Source: Parapristionchus giblindavisi
Taxonomy: Eukaryota; Nematoda; Chromadorea; Rhabditida; Diplogasteridae
Length of the DNA: 64,000 nt
Assembly (NCBI GenBank): GCA_943737045.1
Contig: CALSFV010000101.1
Location: forward strand, 1-64,000
Direction: 5' to 3'
Part shown: positions 1-14,501 of the stretch, piece after piece
Position numbering within the stretch: the first letter of the stretch is position 1
Layout: every line of letters begins with the position of its first letter
The notes under the pieces: model-generated
What the model saw: the letters and a program-made list of their open reading frames with translations, nothing else
Told to the model about the DNA's origin: nothing
Databases searched by the model: none
Position numbers and translations under genes: made by a program

Positions 1-128
1 CTTCCATCATCTATTTTATATCTATACTATTTCGTATTTATCAATTATTATTATATTTTTCGATAATATAAATTTAATAAATAAACAATAATATAGATTG
101 TTTCATGATATTGATTGATTCAATTTAG

Positions 129-3100
129 TCTACTTCTCATAACGACGCAGATAGAGATACAACAGAGGAGATTGTATTTCAGACTACAAGACCTACTCCT
201 ATGTAAGTTCATTTATTTATCTTTGATCTTTGATCTCTCTTCATCGATCTATGATTATTTAATCATCACACAATTTCTTTATCTTCTTAATAATTCTTTT
301 TTTCTCCATCAATTCATAATCATAATTATATCTCTCATATTTGAATATCTCATCAATTGATCCTTCCTCTTTTACTTTTATCCTCTCTCTCATTCTCAAT
401 CCCTTCTACATTCCATTCTGTCCTTCATTATTCTTATCTGCCAATCTATTTCTAACCAGCCCCCCCCCCTCCCTTCTCTCTTTCCATTCTCACCCATAAA
501 CCGTTCATCGACCTTCCTCCTCTCCCTCTACCTCTCCCTCTATCTCTACCTCTTCCTCTACCTCTCCCTCTCCTTCTACCTCTCCCTCATTCCTACTAGT
601 AGTAGTACAATCCGGTCACTGTCCATTTCATTCAATCTCTTCAATCAATCAATAATGATCTCTTCAGGGAGGATACTCATTCATTAGATTCAATATCGAT
701 TCAATTGAATGAATCAAGAGATTCATTTCTTGATCATTCAAATCCAATAGATGAATCATCAATTGTAGAGAAGAATATCCAAATGTCTAAGTGAGTTCAA
801 CCATCTATTATATTATTCATCCTTTTTATTCCAAGAAATATTCTTCTTTCCTTACTTCATCAATCTTTTATTAAATTTTCTATACTTGCCAATATGATAT
901 AAAATATGACGTTTATTTTATATTTATTCACAATTAATTTCCAATCCATTCATTGCTTAATTTACACTTCTTTCTTCTTTCTATAACATTGATTTCCTTT
1001 AATTGAATATAAATGAATTCTATTGATATCAATACTTCCTCATTAAGAGATCTCTCCTTTCCCCATATTTATTTCATTTTTCCAAAATATCAGCTTCAGT
1101 TTTCTAAATTTATGTGATATACAGATGTTATTCTTATCATTGATAGTGTATGAATAAGACGACGTTTCCTAATATATCAATCATGTTCATGTATTCTTCA
1201 TTCAATCGATCCCTTGTCTATAATCTCTTCTCTTCATTCTCATTCATAATCATCTTCATCATTCATCTCAATACAACTAACAATAAACATTCTCTTCTTC
1301 TTTTTGAATCATTGGAGGACATTGACTTTGAGAATACTTTAAGTGGTACCATCCCCCTATACATAAAAAGAATTGTTGTTGTTTCGAACCTTCTAATCTA
1401 TACCTCTCTTTCCATCTCCTTCTCTCCCTCTTCTTCTATTCCTCTTCTTCTATACCTTATTTCCTCTCTGTTTCTACCTCTTTCCCTCTATCTCAATTCC
1501 ATTCTCATTCTAAAAAGGCACATAAAGTGCCGTAACGACATCTATTCCTCTCTACCGTATACTTATTGATTAAGATCAATCGATAATCAATCATATCGAT
1601 CATCATCATCTCCTCCTCCTGATCTACCTCCTCCACCTCCTCTTCTATCATCTACACCATTAGAAACATCTCATGCTACTATTACATTGAGGTGGATCAT
1701 CTCTTTAATCACATAAAATCACGATGAATAACAAACTTCCATATAAGTGATTTCATAATCTTCCATAATATACAAATCAATATCTAATACATGAATATAA
1801 TTCAGACCATCAACATCAGTATTTCCATCTGTTGATGTTGAAAGATCAATGCAAAGAATAGCTAGATATGGACAAATATATTCTGATTCTGTTAAAAGTA
1901 CTATGAAAACATCTAATGATGATAGAGATGGTAAGATATTACTCTACCTCTACCACCCCCTCTCTCCCCTCTCTCTCTCTCTCTTTCTTCCCTCCCTCTA
2001 CCTCTCTCCCTCTCCCTCTCCCTCTCCCTCTCCCTCTCCCTCTCCCTCTCCCTCTCCCTCTCCCTCTCCCTCTCCCTCTCCCTCTCCCTCTCCCTCTCCT
2101 TCTCCCTCTCCCCTCTCTCCCTCTACCCTCTCTCCCTCTACCCTCTCTTCCACCCAGTCACCTTCATCATCTCAACAATTAATGTGTATATGTTCAATTG
2201 TAGTCAGAGAGGAAGAGAAAGAGATTCATTCCTTCTGAATCATTCTTAACGTCGTATTTCTTATCAGTTATCTCCCGCTCTTCCTCTCCCTTCTCCCTCT
2301 CTCTCTCCCTCTCCCTCTCCCCCTCCCTCTCCTTCTCTTCTCTTTCCATAGAAGGGTGTATATGCTACACCTCCTTCTCCTTTTCTATTTGTCTCTGCAT
2401 ATGGAAGTGTACTTCTACTCCAAGCACACCTTTCTACCGAATCTCTCCCTCTCCCCCCACCTTCCCTCTCCCCTCCCCTCCCCTCCCCTCCCTCCTTCTC
2501 CCTCTCCCTCTCCTTTCCTCTCCCTTTCCCTCATTCCTCCTCATCATTGAATACATTCGTTCACACTTCTTTCTATTCTCATCTTAATCTAGGCCGATTC
2601 ATCCTCTCACTTGGGGGGCATTCCTCTCCCTCTTAGACTGTCACTACTCTCTCCCTCTCCCTCTACATTCACTCCCTCTCCTTCTACCTCTCCCTCTCCC
2701 TCTCCCTCTCCCTCTCCCTCTCCCTCTCCCTCTCCCTCTCCCTCTCCCTCTCCCTCTCCCTCTCCCTCTCCCTCTCCCTCTCCCTCTCCCTCTCCCTCTC
2801 CCTCTCCCTCTCCCTCTCCCTCTCCCTCTCCCTCTCCCTCTCCCTCTCCCTCTCCCTCTCCCTCTCCCTCTCCTTCTACCTCTCCTTCTCCCACTCCTTC
2901 TACTTCTCCCTCTCCTTCTCCTTCTCCTCCATCTAAGTCTATCTCGGTAACAGTTGAGCATCGTGTAGATCAAACAGAAGAGGTAGTGAGGGATGGTTGC
3001 ATCTTCTTCTTCTTCTCTTAGTTTACTCTCTTTCATTCTATTCAATCTCTTCTACATTAATTCTCTTATCTTTTCTTCTTCTTTAAACTTGTCCAGGAAG

Positions 3101-6100
3101 AAGCTATACATGGTCATTCAAGTAGAGAAAAGATGAGATTGAAATCTCCTTATACCTCTTGATCTCTCCCTCTCCTTTCCCCTCTCACTCTCCCTTTCCC
3201 CTTCTCCCTCTCACTCTTCCTTTCCTCCCTCTCATATCCTCATATTCATAATATTGAATAATCTTAATATAGATCAAGGGATGTCATCTCCTCCTCCATT
3301 ATCATCAACATCAATTCCATTATATTCATCTAATCCAGCTGGAAGTACTAAGGTTAGTTCATTCATTCATTCATTCATTCATTGTATACTATCATTCTTC
3401 TTCTTCTTCTTCTCTTTCATCTGCTTCATTCACACTATAATTGCACCGTATCAATTAGCCCACGGGCACGGAAGTCTCCCTCTCTCTCTCTCCCTCTCCC
3501 TCTCTCTTTATTCTCTCCCTCTCCATCTAGAGGTAGAGACTATTGTTGGAGAGGAAGTGAGAGAGGGGGAGAGTGAATATGACTCATTCTAAATCATTTC
3601 CATATTCAATAATTCATATTGTACTCTCTATACCTTTTAATCTATGCTTCTCCTTCTCTCTATCGCTGCTCTTTCGCTTCCCCTCGCTTCTCCCTAATCC
3701 CTCTCCCTCTTCCTCATCTCTCTCCCTCTCTCCCCTCCCTCTCTCTCTTCCCCCTCCCTCTCCCTCTCTCCCCCTCTCCTTCTCTCCCTCTCCCTCTCTC
3801 TCATTCCCCCTCCTCCCCTCTCTCAGCTTCTCCATTCATGTCATCTGTATGGTTGTCTCCATGTGTTTGTATGCAGGATCCCTCCAGGCGCACCTTTCCA
3901 TCTCTACCTCTCCCTTCTCTACCTCTACCTCTACCTCTCCCTCTCCCTTTACCTCTCCCTCTACCTCTACCTCTCCTTCTGTCAATCGGTCTATAGTATA
4001 GATGACCACCCTATGAGATGACCTTGTGAATATTGGAAATGGTTCAATCCATAGATCGATTCATTCATTCATATCTTAAACTCTTCTTATTCATATCTAT
4101 GACCATTCAGTCTCATTAGAACTAAGTACATATTGGAGGTCTTCTACGGACTGGTCCTAATACTCTCCCTCTCCGTCTATCTTCGATCTCTCCCTCTCAC
4201 TCCCCCTCCCTCTACCTTATATCTCTCCCTCTACCTCTCCCTCCCTCTACCTTATATCTCTCCCTCTCCCTCTCGTTATCCCCTCTGATCTTCTCTTCCC
4301 TCCATGGATAACATAGTGAATATGCAATGTCCTTCTGTAGTCTCTCTCTCTTCTACTCACTCAAAGGACTTTATCTCGTTATTTGATACTACTTCATACG
4401 AAACCTGGACAAACGCAATTAGTATACTACCTTCTCCCTCTCCCTCTCTCTCTCCCTCTCTCTCTCCCTCTCCCTCTCTCTACTCCCTCTCCCTCTCCCC
4501 TCCCCTCCATTCTCTACCTCTACTCTCAATATATCCATATGGAATAGGACTCTTTCCTTCTCATTCTCTTCTTCTTCTTCTTCTTTTCTAGTTCCAATTC
4601 ACACTTCGTTCAATATAAAAAGTCCTCGTTTGTTCATGACAACTATCTTCTTATTCTTCTTCTTCGTCCTTCTATTCAATACTTTATTCCTCTTCTTCCG
4701 ATAAAAAGATCATTCTATCTATTTAATGTAACCGATTAGTATATCAGCGTTAGACAGTAACAATTCAGTTCATAATCATATTTTAAATATTCGATTCGAT
4801 CTTCTTATCATAAGAATTGATTGTGTGTGTTACTCATCTCAATATCTTCCATCACTCATAATCCATTCTTCTTTATTCAATCTTCTATTCTAGTCTTATT
4901 CCTCTCGTGAAGATCTTCTCTCATCTGATCATCCTCCTTCTCGTTCAACAATTCGAGAGATTCCAGTCCATAGATCATCATCAACAGCTCCATCTATATT
5001 AGATCAACCACCTTTATCTTCATCTACTCATATATCATCATATCAACCATCTGATATGCATGATGAATACTATAGAAGAGAGGTAAACTTTATATTACTA
5101 ATATATTTTGAGTGATCTATCATACTAATCTATGCTTTTGCTTCAATAACCAATCATATCTCATTAGTTCAATCTATATATCAAATAGATCAAGTCATAG
5201 ATTACAGTTATGAATTTATAAATGAATGAATATGATATTAAGGTGTTAACTCGCACAATAATAACTCGAAGTACTGAAGCTCTTTCTCAACCAATTTCAT
5301 CTATTTCTCCTATTGAAAGGTATCTATTCTTTATCTTTTATTCATTTTAAATATCTTAGTTATTAGATAAGAATTAATCTATAATGGTTAGAATTGTATG
5401 TGATATGTTTGTATAGGAGTACTAATACTATTTCTTTCATTCATTCAAAGCATATCAAACCATTACTGAACTGAACAAACTTTCTATGCATTCCTATCCC
5501 ATACAAACACTTTTTCATTACATGAAAAGAAAGAAGAAGAATGAATACAATTGATATTTAATGTTGAATACCAATAGAATTAATCATTGACGAAGTTTAA
5601 TCAAATGAGACTATTTGATATTTAACTCGAATGTTTTCAATTCAATCAAACAAAATACACATTCCATTAATTCTATTGATTAAAGATTAATGATTCATTT
5701 ACCTTTTCTTGTTTCTGTTTGTTTCTATCTATGCTAAAACTGGATCACTACAATATTTTATTCTATTTCAAAAAATTCAAAATATTATCTTTTTTTTTAC
5801 AGTGTGGTAAAATTTCTGAAACATTTTTAGACAGTAATGGATGAAGTAGGAATTGAATGATAAGATTCATTCAGATATGTGACATATCCATCAGATGATA
5901 CGAGGGAAACAAGAGAAGTTGAATATAGAGTGAATAGAATAAGAGATGTTGAAGAAGAAGAAAGAAGAATTATAGAAGAAAGAGATAGAAGAAGAGAAGA
6001 AGAAGAAGAAAGAAGAAGAAGAGAAGATATTATAAGAAAAGAATATGAAAGGAATACTCTAGAAACAATGGAACGATTGAAAAGAGAAAGAGAAGCTAAA

Positions 6101-9100
6101 GAAAGAGAATTGGAATCTGATAGAATAATAAGAGAACGAAATGAATTGGAACGAATTGAAAAGGATCGAAGAGAAAGAGAAGAATTGGAAAAGTTAAGAA
6201 GAGAAGAATGGGAAAGAAGAGAAAGAGAAAGAAGAGCATTAGAAGATGATGATATTGATAGAAGAAGACAAATGGAAAAGGAACGAATAGAAAGAGAAAG
6301 AGCTATTGAAATACAGAAGGAAAGAGAAAGACTTGAAAGGGAAAAAGAACGATTAGAAAGAGAAAAAATAGAAAAAGAAAGAATTGAACGAGAAAGAATA
6401 GAAAGGGAACGAATTGAAAGAGAAAGAATTGAACGAGAAAGGATTGAAATCGAACGGATTGAGAAGATTAAAAGGGAGAAGATTGAAAAGGAAAGAAGAG
6501 AAAAGGAAAGAGAAAGAGAAGAACAAGAAAGATTAAGAAAAGAAAGAGAAGAATTAGAAAGACTTGAAAGAGAAAGAAGAGAATTAGAATTAAGAGAAAG
6601 AGAACTCATGGCTGTTGCCCAAAGAGAAGCTGAAGAAAGAGAAAGAGAACGAATAGAAGATGAAGAAAGAGAAAGAAGAAGAAGAGAAGAAGAAAGAAGA
6701 GAAGCTATGATATTAGAAGAGAATCTACGAATATCTGCTGAGAAAGAAAGAAGAAGAAGAGCTCAAGAAGATGAAGAGAAAGAACGATTGGAAAGATTAA
6801 GAATGGAACAAGAAAGAAGAGAATGGGAGAAACAAGAATATGAAAAGAGAGAAAAAGAAAGACAAGAAGAAGAAAGAAGAGAATTAGAATTATTAGAAGC
6901 TCAGAAGAGATCAAGAGATCAAAGAGAAAAGGAACGAATTGAAGATGAAGAAAGAGAAAGAAGAAGACAAGATGAAGAAAGAAGAGAAAAGGAAAGAAGA
7001 GATAGAGAAAGAAGAGAAGCTGCTGAAAGAGAAAACATCAGAAGAATCGAAGAAGCTAAGGTAATACTATTATTTTATCATATAATTTTATCATATCAAG
7101 ATTTTCTTTACTTGGAGATCAAACGACCTGTTAATCATGTTGTGACATTTGATACATTCATGGATTACTGTATCTGTCTAATCAATCAATAATAAGTATT
7201 CGTTACAGGAACGTGATCGTATTGCTGCTCTAGAGAAGATGGCGGCAGAGAGAAGATTACAAAGACAAAGAGAAATGGATAGAGAAAGAGAATTAGATGA
7301 ATTAGAATTGAGAACTAATGAATTGAAGGAAATGGAAAGGAAACAAAATGAACGAAGACAAAGAGAACGGTATACCGTATACTTCATATCTATATTCATA
7401 GTTCATGTAGGGTCATAAAAACACCATATATTTTAATAATCACACAGTTAAAATCAATATAGGATTAATGTCAATTACAGATATTTAATCTATTATTTTA
7501 GTCTCATAAATAAACAATTAATATTGTAATGTTATTAATTAAAGAGAAGAAGAGGAACGCGAATTGGAAAGAATGCGAAGAATAGAGATGGAGAATAGAA
7601 ATACTCGTGAAAGAGAAAGAGCTGAAGCAGCTGAAAGAGAAAGAAATCGACGATTAGAAGATAGAAGATCAAGAGATAAACTTGATATGATTATGAGAGA
7701 AAAAACTGAAAAAGAAAAGATGGAAGAAGCTAAGAGACAACTTCTTTCCGAAAAGGTACGATTTTTACAAGCTATGATAAGTCAGTTTGGGATTTGCTAT
7801 TCATACCGTAATCATATTCGATATTCATACCGTAATCATATTCGATATTCATACCGTAATCATTTGTTTCCATTAAGGAATGGATTGATCGTCGTCGAAA
7901 TGATCCTCTTAGTAAAGAGAATCTAGAAAGATTAACACGACGTCCCTATTTCTCGAGGGAAAATCTATCTCAACCTGAAGTTATCACAAAGGTTGAGAGA
8001 CAGGTATAGATCATTAATATTGAAGAACGTTTATTAGTTCAATAGAGAGATATCTTCATATAGTAACATTGTCTACAATACATTCAATAGAATCGAATAC
8101 GTCAACATTTTCTCACGACTTTTGTTGTCCTACACTGATATTTGGCATATTTTCCACTAAACATACAAGTAGCTGATATATGAATGAAATACAATATATT
8201 GATGATATTAATAATTTGAGGTAATCGAGAGAGTGGATCGTAATATGTGGATTGATGATCGTCTTATCCCTACAACATATACAACATCATCATATGCAAT
8301 AGAAGGAGGAGATGATCTATCAAGAGATAGAATATTCAATAGAAATAATGAATTGAATAGAGGATCAGCTCGTACTTCTTCTCGTCTTTTAAGATCTCGA
8401 ATGGATCAAGCAAGAAGAGATTTTCTTACAGGACCTAATGATAATCTAAATGGTATGGATGTTTAATCCATTCAATCTATGTATATAGTGCATGATACCC
8501 TCTCATGATTCTCATTCGCTAGGTGCTCATTCTATCCTTGTATTATATATCCATGCACGTCCTTTATTATCACTGCCTCACAATATCCATTATATCCCAT
8601 ATTCCATCAGGTCCTTCTAATCAATCATTCTATTCATATTTCAATTATATGAAAACATATCAAATCTCATTCACTTGCACTCTCACTTCTATCACTTTAT
8701 CAGTTTATCACTACAAGATATTATGAGTCAATCGATAATCAATCGATAATTGATAATATATTGTGTATAGCACATAAGTATGAGAGAGTGAGGAATGAAT
8801 TGTGCGCCCTTTACAACTTGTTCATTTACGTTCTCATTCATATGAATAGATGGACGCTTTTGTATTGTATGTGATATTGGAGAAAGATAAAGACTATTTC
8901 ATTCCTCTCTCCTTCTCTCACACAATATATATCATAGATAGATAGTATGAATAGTGACTATATGTATGATAGATGCATGATCATTCAATGTGTCCGTCCC
9001 TTCAAGCATGTCCTTACATATCAATAAATCAATCCATAACACAGATGGAGATATAGTCATCATTGAGTAGAAACTTCATTCCAATGTATTCAATATATAG

Positions 9101-12100
9101 AATGGATAGAAGAATAATTTAATTTCAGATGGAGTAAGTGAACGATTCCGTAAATCAACCGATGATATATCAAAGAGACCACAAAGTGAATATAGAGGAC
9201 CTCTTCTACAGAAATTCCATGATGGACAATTTAAGTCTAATGTAGATATGGAACGATCTCCATATCCAAGAGTTGGTCCATCTCCATACTCTCAAGTAAG
9301 TTCAATCTATCATTAATGACTTCTTTATATGTCCATGTTGGAATGTTAGATTGTTAGAATCTGTTAGATTTCGTCATAAGCTTCAATGAATTTCACTTAT
9401 GGTGTGTTCACTTTTCCGATCCAACAAAGAACGATCTATTCACTGATATTATTATATCTTTATTCACTTAAATCATTGAGGTGTAGATTGTATTTCTTGA
9501 TAAGGAACAGTAAATGTACTATTAAATTTAGAAAATATGGAAATATATTAAATTTTTTAAAAATAAATGGTTCAAAGTTAGATAATAGATGAATGTGCTT
9601 GCATTATCCTTGTATTCTATATCCCTTCATTCTATCATTATGTTATGTTTTGTGCTTGCCTCTCTCTGCCTACAGTATCCCTCACCATTCCACTCAGGAG
9701 TTCGAACGTCTTCTATCGGAAACAGAAAGGAAATATGCTGATTATCGATCGAAATCTCGTCAATCTCAACCAAATCTCTATGCACGACAACGACATTATT
9801 CATCATCATATTTAGAGACTGATGTTGATACAGGAAGACCTGATGTTACATCTGTACTTAGACAGGTCTTTATCTTATCCATTCTATCCCTTTATCTATC
9901 CCGCTATCCATCTATCTTCTATCCTATTGCTTATATGCTATCGCTTTCCATTTCTCTGCATGATACACTCTACAGTATCCATTCGTTGGATACTGTAGAT
10001 CTTTATTCTCTGTTTAACTTTTCATATCAATTTTATTGAACTCATTAGGTATAATATGAAATGGATTGATAATTTAAGACAGAAGAGACGAATATGGATG
10101 ATGTTCATAGAAGAAGTGGAAGTGTATTAGATAATGAAAGATCAAGTAGAAGAGATCTTATCGAACAACCTCAATCTATTCATTCAAGATCTAAATCTGC
10201 TGATTATCTTATGGATAGAAAGTTAGAATATTCATTTATATATTTATTAATATGATATTTGTAGACAACGAGAAGAGGCAGCAATACCAGAGAATGATCT
10301 ACAGAAACAACCACGAGAATCACCAAGAATATCAGAACATGAACTAAGATTTAGAAAGTCAACTGATAAAATGAATGTTCCTGATTGGTATAGAGATAAT
10401 AGAACAACTGGAAGGTATTCATATTGCTTCATATACATTATATCATATAATATATTCAGAGCAACAGATGTAGATGCCACTCTATCTCGTCCTTCACAAG
10501 GATATAATCAATCAATAGATCGACCTACTTCATCATCATCTATTAGATATGGACAACCATTCTCATATACTTCTCCTCCTATTCAATCATCTTCTTCACT
10601 TCTTCGTTCACCTCCAATAGGAGGATTAGATACAAGAGGAATGTTTGATAGATATGCAGGAGAAATCGATGAAATGAGAAGAAGTAGATCATCTCTTCAT
10701 CAATTGGGAAGAGATGAACAACGACAGGTAGTAGCTCTATAGATCATTCCTTTGTTGCATGCACTGCTATTCCCTTCAATGCATTTCATGTACAAAATCC
10801 TTAATAAGATATATTTAATAGATTATTTCTCGTCTTTTTCATAAATTATAAATTAATCTTATTCGGGACAATGTATATCAATTCCCCTTCTATCATAATA
10901 TAACTTCATAATAACTCCTGCCTACAATATCTCATTTGTGATACATAAACATCTCAATCATCAAATCATTTCACTAATCAATCAATATTCCCTTTGTTCT
11001 TTCCTTGTGTTGCTCATATCTACCGTAATCAGATCATAATTCGTATCGTATTCTCATTGTGTATAGTGATCGTGAATAATCAATAAAAATATGCTTATGC
11101 TACTTCTTCTTCTTTCAATCAATACATGGGATATGATATATTTCTTTGATTTCTTCATCTATCGCTTCATCCCCTATATGCATGCAGCATGCTTTACTCT
11201 TTCCCCAATACAATCAATCGATATCTACCGTAGTAGGAATAATCCTTGTAGATCCAACAAGAGCAGCCTGTTCCTATCCAGAGACGATCTCTTTCGCAAG
11301 AGGTACTGTTGATTAGATGAGATATCGATTGATTCCATCCATATCTATAGGTAATCTCATCATCACGACAAGAAGTGGTGAATCGTGCATTACCTGGGTA
11401 TACTGTATCCGACGTTCCCGATACATGGGAAATGATATCAAGAAATAGAAGATCTAGAGTAGTTGAAGTAGCTGATTCATTTGTACCTCAACAGAATAAC
11501 AAAGGAGAAGGAGGAGGTTAGAATATACAACTAATAATGGTCAATTTTATCATCGTATGATTGAAGTCTCTTCTGGGAACCTTTTATCGATTTTTTTCTT
11601 ACGGAAATGAAAATTAACCTAGTATCTCATCTATAAAATTGATATTCAGCATCTCGATATGGTGGTCGTGTAACATTGGAAGAAGTTCTTGATTCTATAT
11701 TTAATCATACTCATCCAATTCAACATCCACAACCTAATGAAGATACTAGGTATGAACTCAATATCAATAGAATATAGAAGACATAACACTCTTATAATAA
11801 GCCATACTTTCTATGTATGGTAAATATGGCTTATTATGAAGTACAACTTTGAAGAATAACAAAAACGATAGAGTGAAGTTGTTTTCATCGTTCTCTAATA
11901 TAGTCAATATGATTGGATTTCAGTCTACCTCAAGGAGATCATTTATATGAAGGAAATCATGATGGACCATCTATTTATACACAGAATTATATGTTAATGG
12001 ATCAAGTTATTAAACGACCTGATCAAGCTGAAGATCTACTTAAGGTAATATATCATATACATAATAATATAATGAATACTGTGCATCAAAGAATTCATGA

Positions 12101-13576
12101 AAAATATCGATACATAAATATTTCATAAATAATGAGGATCTTTATAAATATAATATATAGTATGAATATATTAAGCGTGAATCATTATTCGTTCGTTGTT
12201 CATATTGTCATCGAACTCGATCACTTTCATCTGCACGATTACAATATGTTTCATGTAAACATTGCTACACTTATTACTGCAGGTACTACTCCATTTATTA
12301 ATCAACTACACTTTATTTGTTTTCCTTAAAAAAACTCTATAAGAGATGAAGTGGTAGATGGGAAAATTTGTTGCACTTTTATTTCCATACATGAGATTCA
12401 ATTTAATATACTAAACAATGATTAGCTTATATTGATTGTAGTCGTGATTGTCGATCGAATGATTGGAGTAAACATAGTGGACGATGTTCATTTGCACGTA
12501 TCAATACTCTATGCAAGGATGTTATCATGAAGGTTTGTCATATTCAAAGAGATCATTCCATCATTTCAATTCAAGGTTCGTATGGATAAAGATGCCCAAT
12601 GGTATATGTCTCGTGTTGCACGTGAAGGATTCTCTAAAAGAGGAAGAGGATCAGTCAATATTCGTCTTGCTTCACCTCAATTAGCTCAAGTACCGTAATC
12701 TCTATATTCCAGTCAAGACCAATGATCATTCAGGCATATGTTCTTCGTGGATGGAATGCATTAGATAATTATCAACCAGAGAATCTATTATATTATTATA
12801 CAATTGCTGCACTTGTTCAAGAAAAGAAAGATCCTTCATTGATTGATTTGTGCAAGAAATATGAACCAACGTATGTAATACTAAGTATTTCCTTTTAAAA
12901 TATAAATCCCATAGTGACAAAACAAAAAAAATTGAAAACTAGTGTATTATTAAGTGGAAAGACATAAGTGTTCCTTTACGAAGGATTCCCTTAGACGACA
13001 AACTAAGATATGAATATTGAAATAACCTTTGATGAAATATTAATGATCAAGTGAAGACATAGGGTTGTGAGAAGAAGATGTATGACCATGTCTGCTTTTA
13101 CTTTCATTTGTAAATGATTTAGATGAGCAATAAATATTGTCTCTATAAACAACTTTCACATGTATTCACCAACCAGAAATGCACATGTTGCAAAACTAGA
13201 AAAAACTGAACTCGAATACTACTCTTTTTCTGAAAAAAATTTTTTTCAAAATTTTGGCAAATTTTAATTTCAATTTTTTTCACTAAAATTGCATCCATAT
13301 AATTATTCTCAAAAAAAAACTAACCAACAAATTGATTTATATTTGCGAAAAATGAATTTAATTAGTTTTTCATATTATTCATACTATTATTCATATATTA
13401 ATTTCAGTGAGAAGTTTATTCTATCAGTTTCAATCATAGCTGATATAGAACATTGTCCATCGACTCCTCCTCCAGAGACTATTCATTATTCTCATCAACA
13501 ATCACAATGGAATACAATACCTTCTAATACAGTACCTATTGTTGATCTACGTACTCTTGTACCCACAGATGTTTAA
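129..13576 (+). CDS. ajm-1: AJM-1-like apical junction protein (5' end outside window)
   Basis: AJM-1 is a coiled-coil protein of epithelial apical junctions in C. elegans, where it works with DLG-1. Exons: 129-202, 668-790, 1575-1691, 1806-1930, 2954-2982, 3097-3121, 3273-3352, 4894-5082, 5243-5319, 5875-7060, 7209-7369, 7545-7755, 7878-8003, 8221-8452, 9129-9295, 9698-9865, 10079-10221, 10265-10414, 10460-10727, 11351-11516, 11650-11749, 11924-12044, 12176-12282, 12442-12532, 12576-12689, 12734-12870, 13408-13576. The sum is 1552 codons including the TAA, with phase kept throughout. Visible parts: a Ser/Pro-rich N-terminal region; an Arg/Glu-rich coiled coil at about residues 280-800, mostly in one 1186-nt exon; a Ser/Arg-rich linker with MNVPDWY; and a MYND-like zinc finger near 1350-1410 (CSYC, CKHC, YYCSRDC, KHSGRC) followed by a conserved C-terminal domain. 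The true start is not visible. The family call rests on coil plus C-terminal MYND-type architecture, recognised without a database search. Confidence 0.8.
470..600. repeat. C/T-rich low-complexity tract in ajm-1 intron
   Basis: Pyrimidine-only stretch with CCTCT and CTACCT words, starting with a C9 run. It lies in the intron between the exons ending at 202 and starting at 668. No coding signal. Confidence 0.7.
1931..2953. repeat. ajm-1 intron built of (CTCCCT)n arrays
   Basis: Intron of about 1 kb. It holds one near-perfect CTCCCT hexamer array at about 2004-2098 and a longer one at about 2691-2872 (about 30 units), with interrupted C/T tracts between. All six frames give repetitive open reading frames (Pro-Ser, Gly-Glu, Arg-Gly) that are repeat artefacts. 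The complementary strand is (AGGGAG)n, a G-quadruplex-type sequence. Confidence 0.9.
3353..4893. repeat. ajm-1 intron, about 1.5 kb, rich in C/T tracts
   Basis: Several imperfect C/T-rich blocks (3475-3530, 3650-3830, 3900-3980, 4160-4290, 4430-4520) separated by ordinary AT-rich DNA. No exon in phase with its neighbours could be found here, although a very short exon could be missed. Confidence 0.7.
7798..7863. repeat. 24-bp tandem repeat, 2.75 copies
   Basis: Three successive copies of a 24-bp unit containing ATACCGTAATCAT, the last one cut short. It lies in a small ajm-1 intron (7756-7877) and accounts for most of its length. Confidence 0.9.
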
Positions 13577-14501
13577 TCAATCAATAGTATATCTAGTCAA
13601 TCATCGTGTTCTAATCTATTCATATCATTCTCTTCTACTTCAGGGACAAATAAGGTAGACAATAGTTAATATATTCAAATGCCAATCACTTATTGTTTAT
13701 CTTTCACTGCCATCCCAATCTATCATTTCTTCCATTCAAACGTTTTTCTACGTATTATATTGAGTTCAATACAAAATATCTGATGAAGAATATTTATTAA
13801 TATCGATCTGATATCATTGCAAGTTGTATGACAATAATGATAATCTTAAGATAGAAATGATTGACTGATTGCTTTAACCTGGAATAAGTAAATGAATGAA
13901 TAATTTCAAAAGATATCTAAAATTTCATCGTTATTTTTCACTTACTTATAACGAAGGAGAAAGCATGGATTTCTGAAAATAAGTCTGTAGAAGATGCTAA
14001 CGTGTACCACTGCACTTCGTCTCAAGAAATGGAGTTCATGGACACTTTCAATGATATTTCAAATGAATTTTTTTATGTTGAAATAGAATAAGATGTGTAT
14101 TGTCTCATCATGTGTCAGTCCATATCAATCTATTCTGACATCTATCTATTCATCTTATAAACAATGTCATATACCCCATGATATCATTCATTTCCTCTAA
14201 ACTATTCCTTTCATCTCGTTCTATCCATCAATGTTTCAACATTAATAAAACAACATATACAATATAGTTCTAATATATTTGACAAACAAAATGAGGAAAG
14301 ATAATAGTAAAGAATGAGAATAGAATAGAGACAGAAGGAAGACTATGAAAGATAATTATTATTTGTATTATATTAATATGTTCAATACAAATGAGAACAT
14401 CATCCTACTTATCAAAGTTGTGTCTCGTTTCGTGAATACGTACGTTCATAAATTAATATACAATATAATAAGATGAGATATAGATACAATGATAGATAGA
14501 T
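13577..14501. other. Intergenic, tail to tail between ajm-1 and DR1
   Basis: AT-rich spacer between two convergent genes. It must hold both 3' UTRs and poly(A) sites. No coding exon, RNA gene or clear repeat seen. Confidence 0.5.

Noticed and set aside
1849..3045. Long Pro-Ser, Gly-Glu and Arg-Gly open frames on both strands
   Set aside because: They are translations of CTCCCT hexamer arrays inside ajm-1 introns, open in several frames at once.
5827..6609. 260-codon Ser/Leu-rich frame on the minus strand
   Set aside because: Exact antisense of the Arg/Glu coiled-coil exon of ajm-1. GAA/AGA codons read as TTC/TCT on the other strand, so openness is a by-product.
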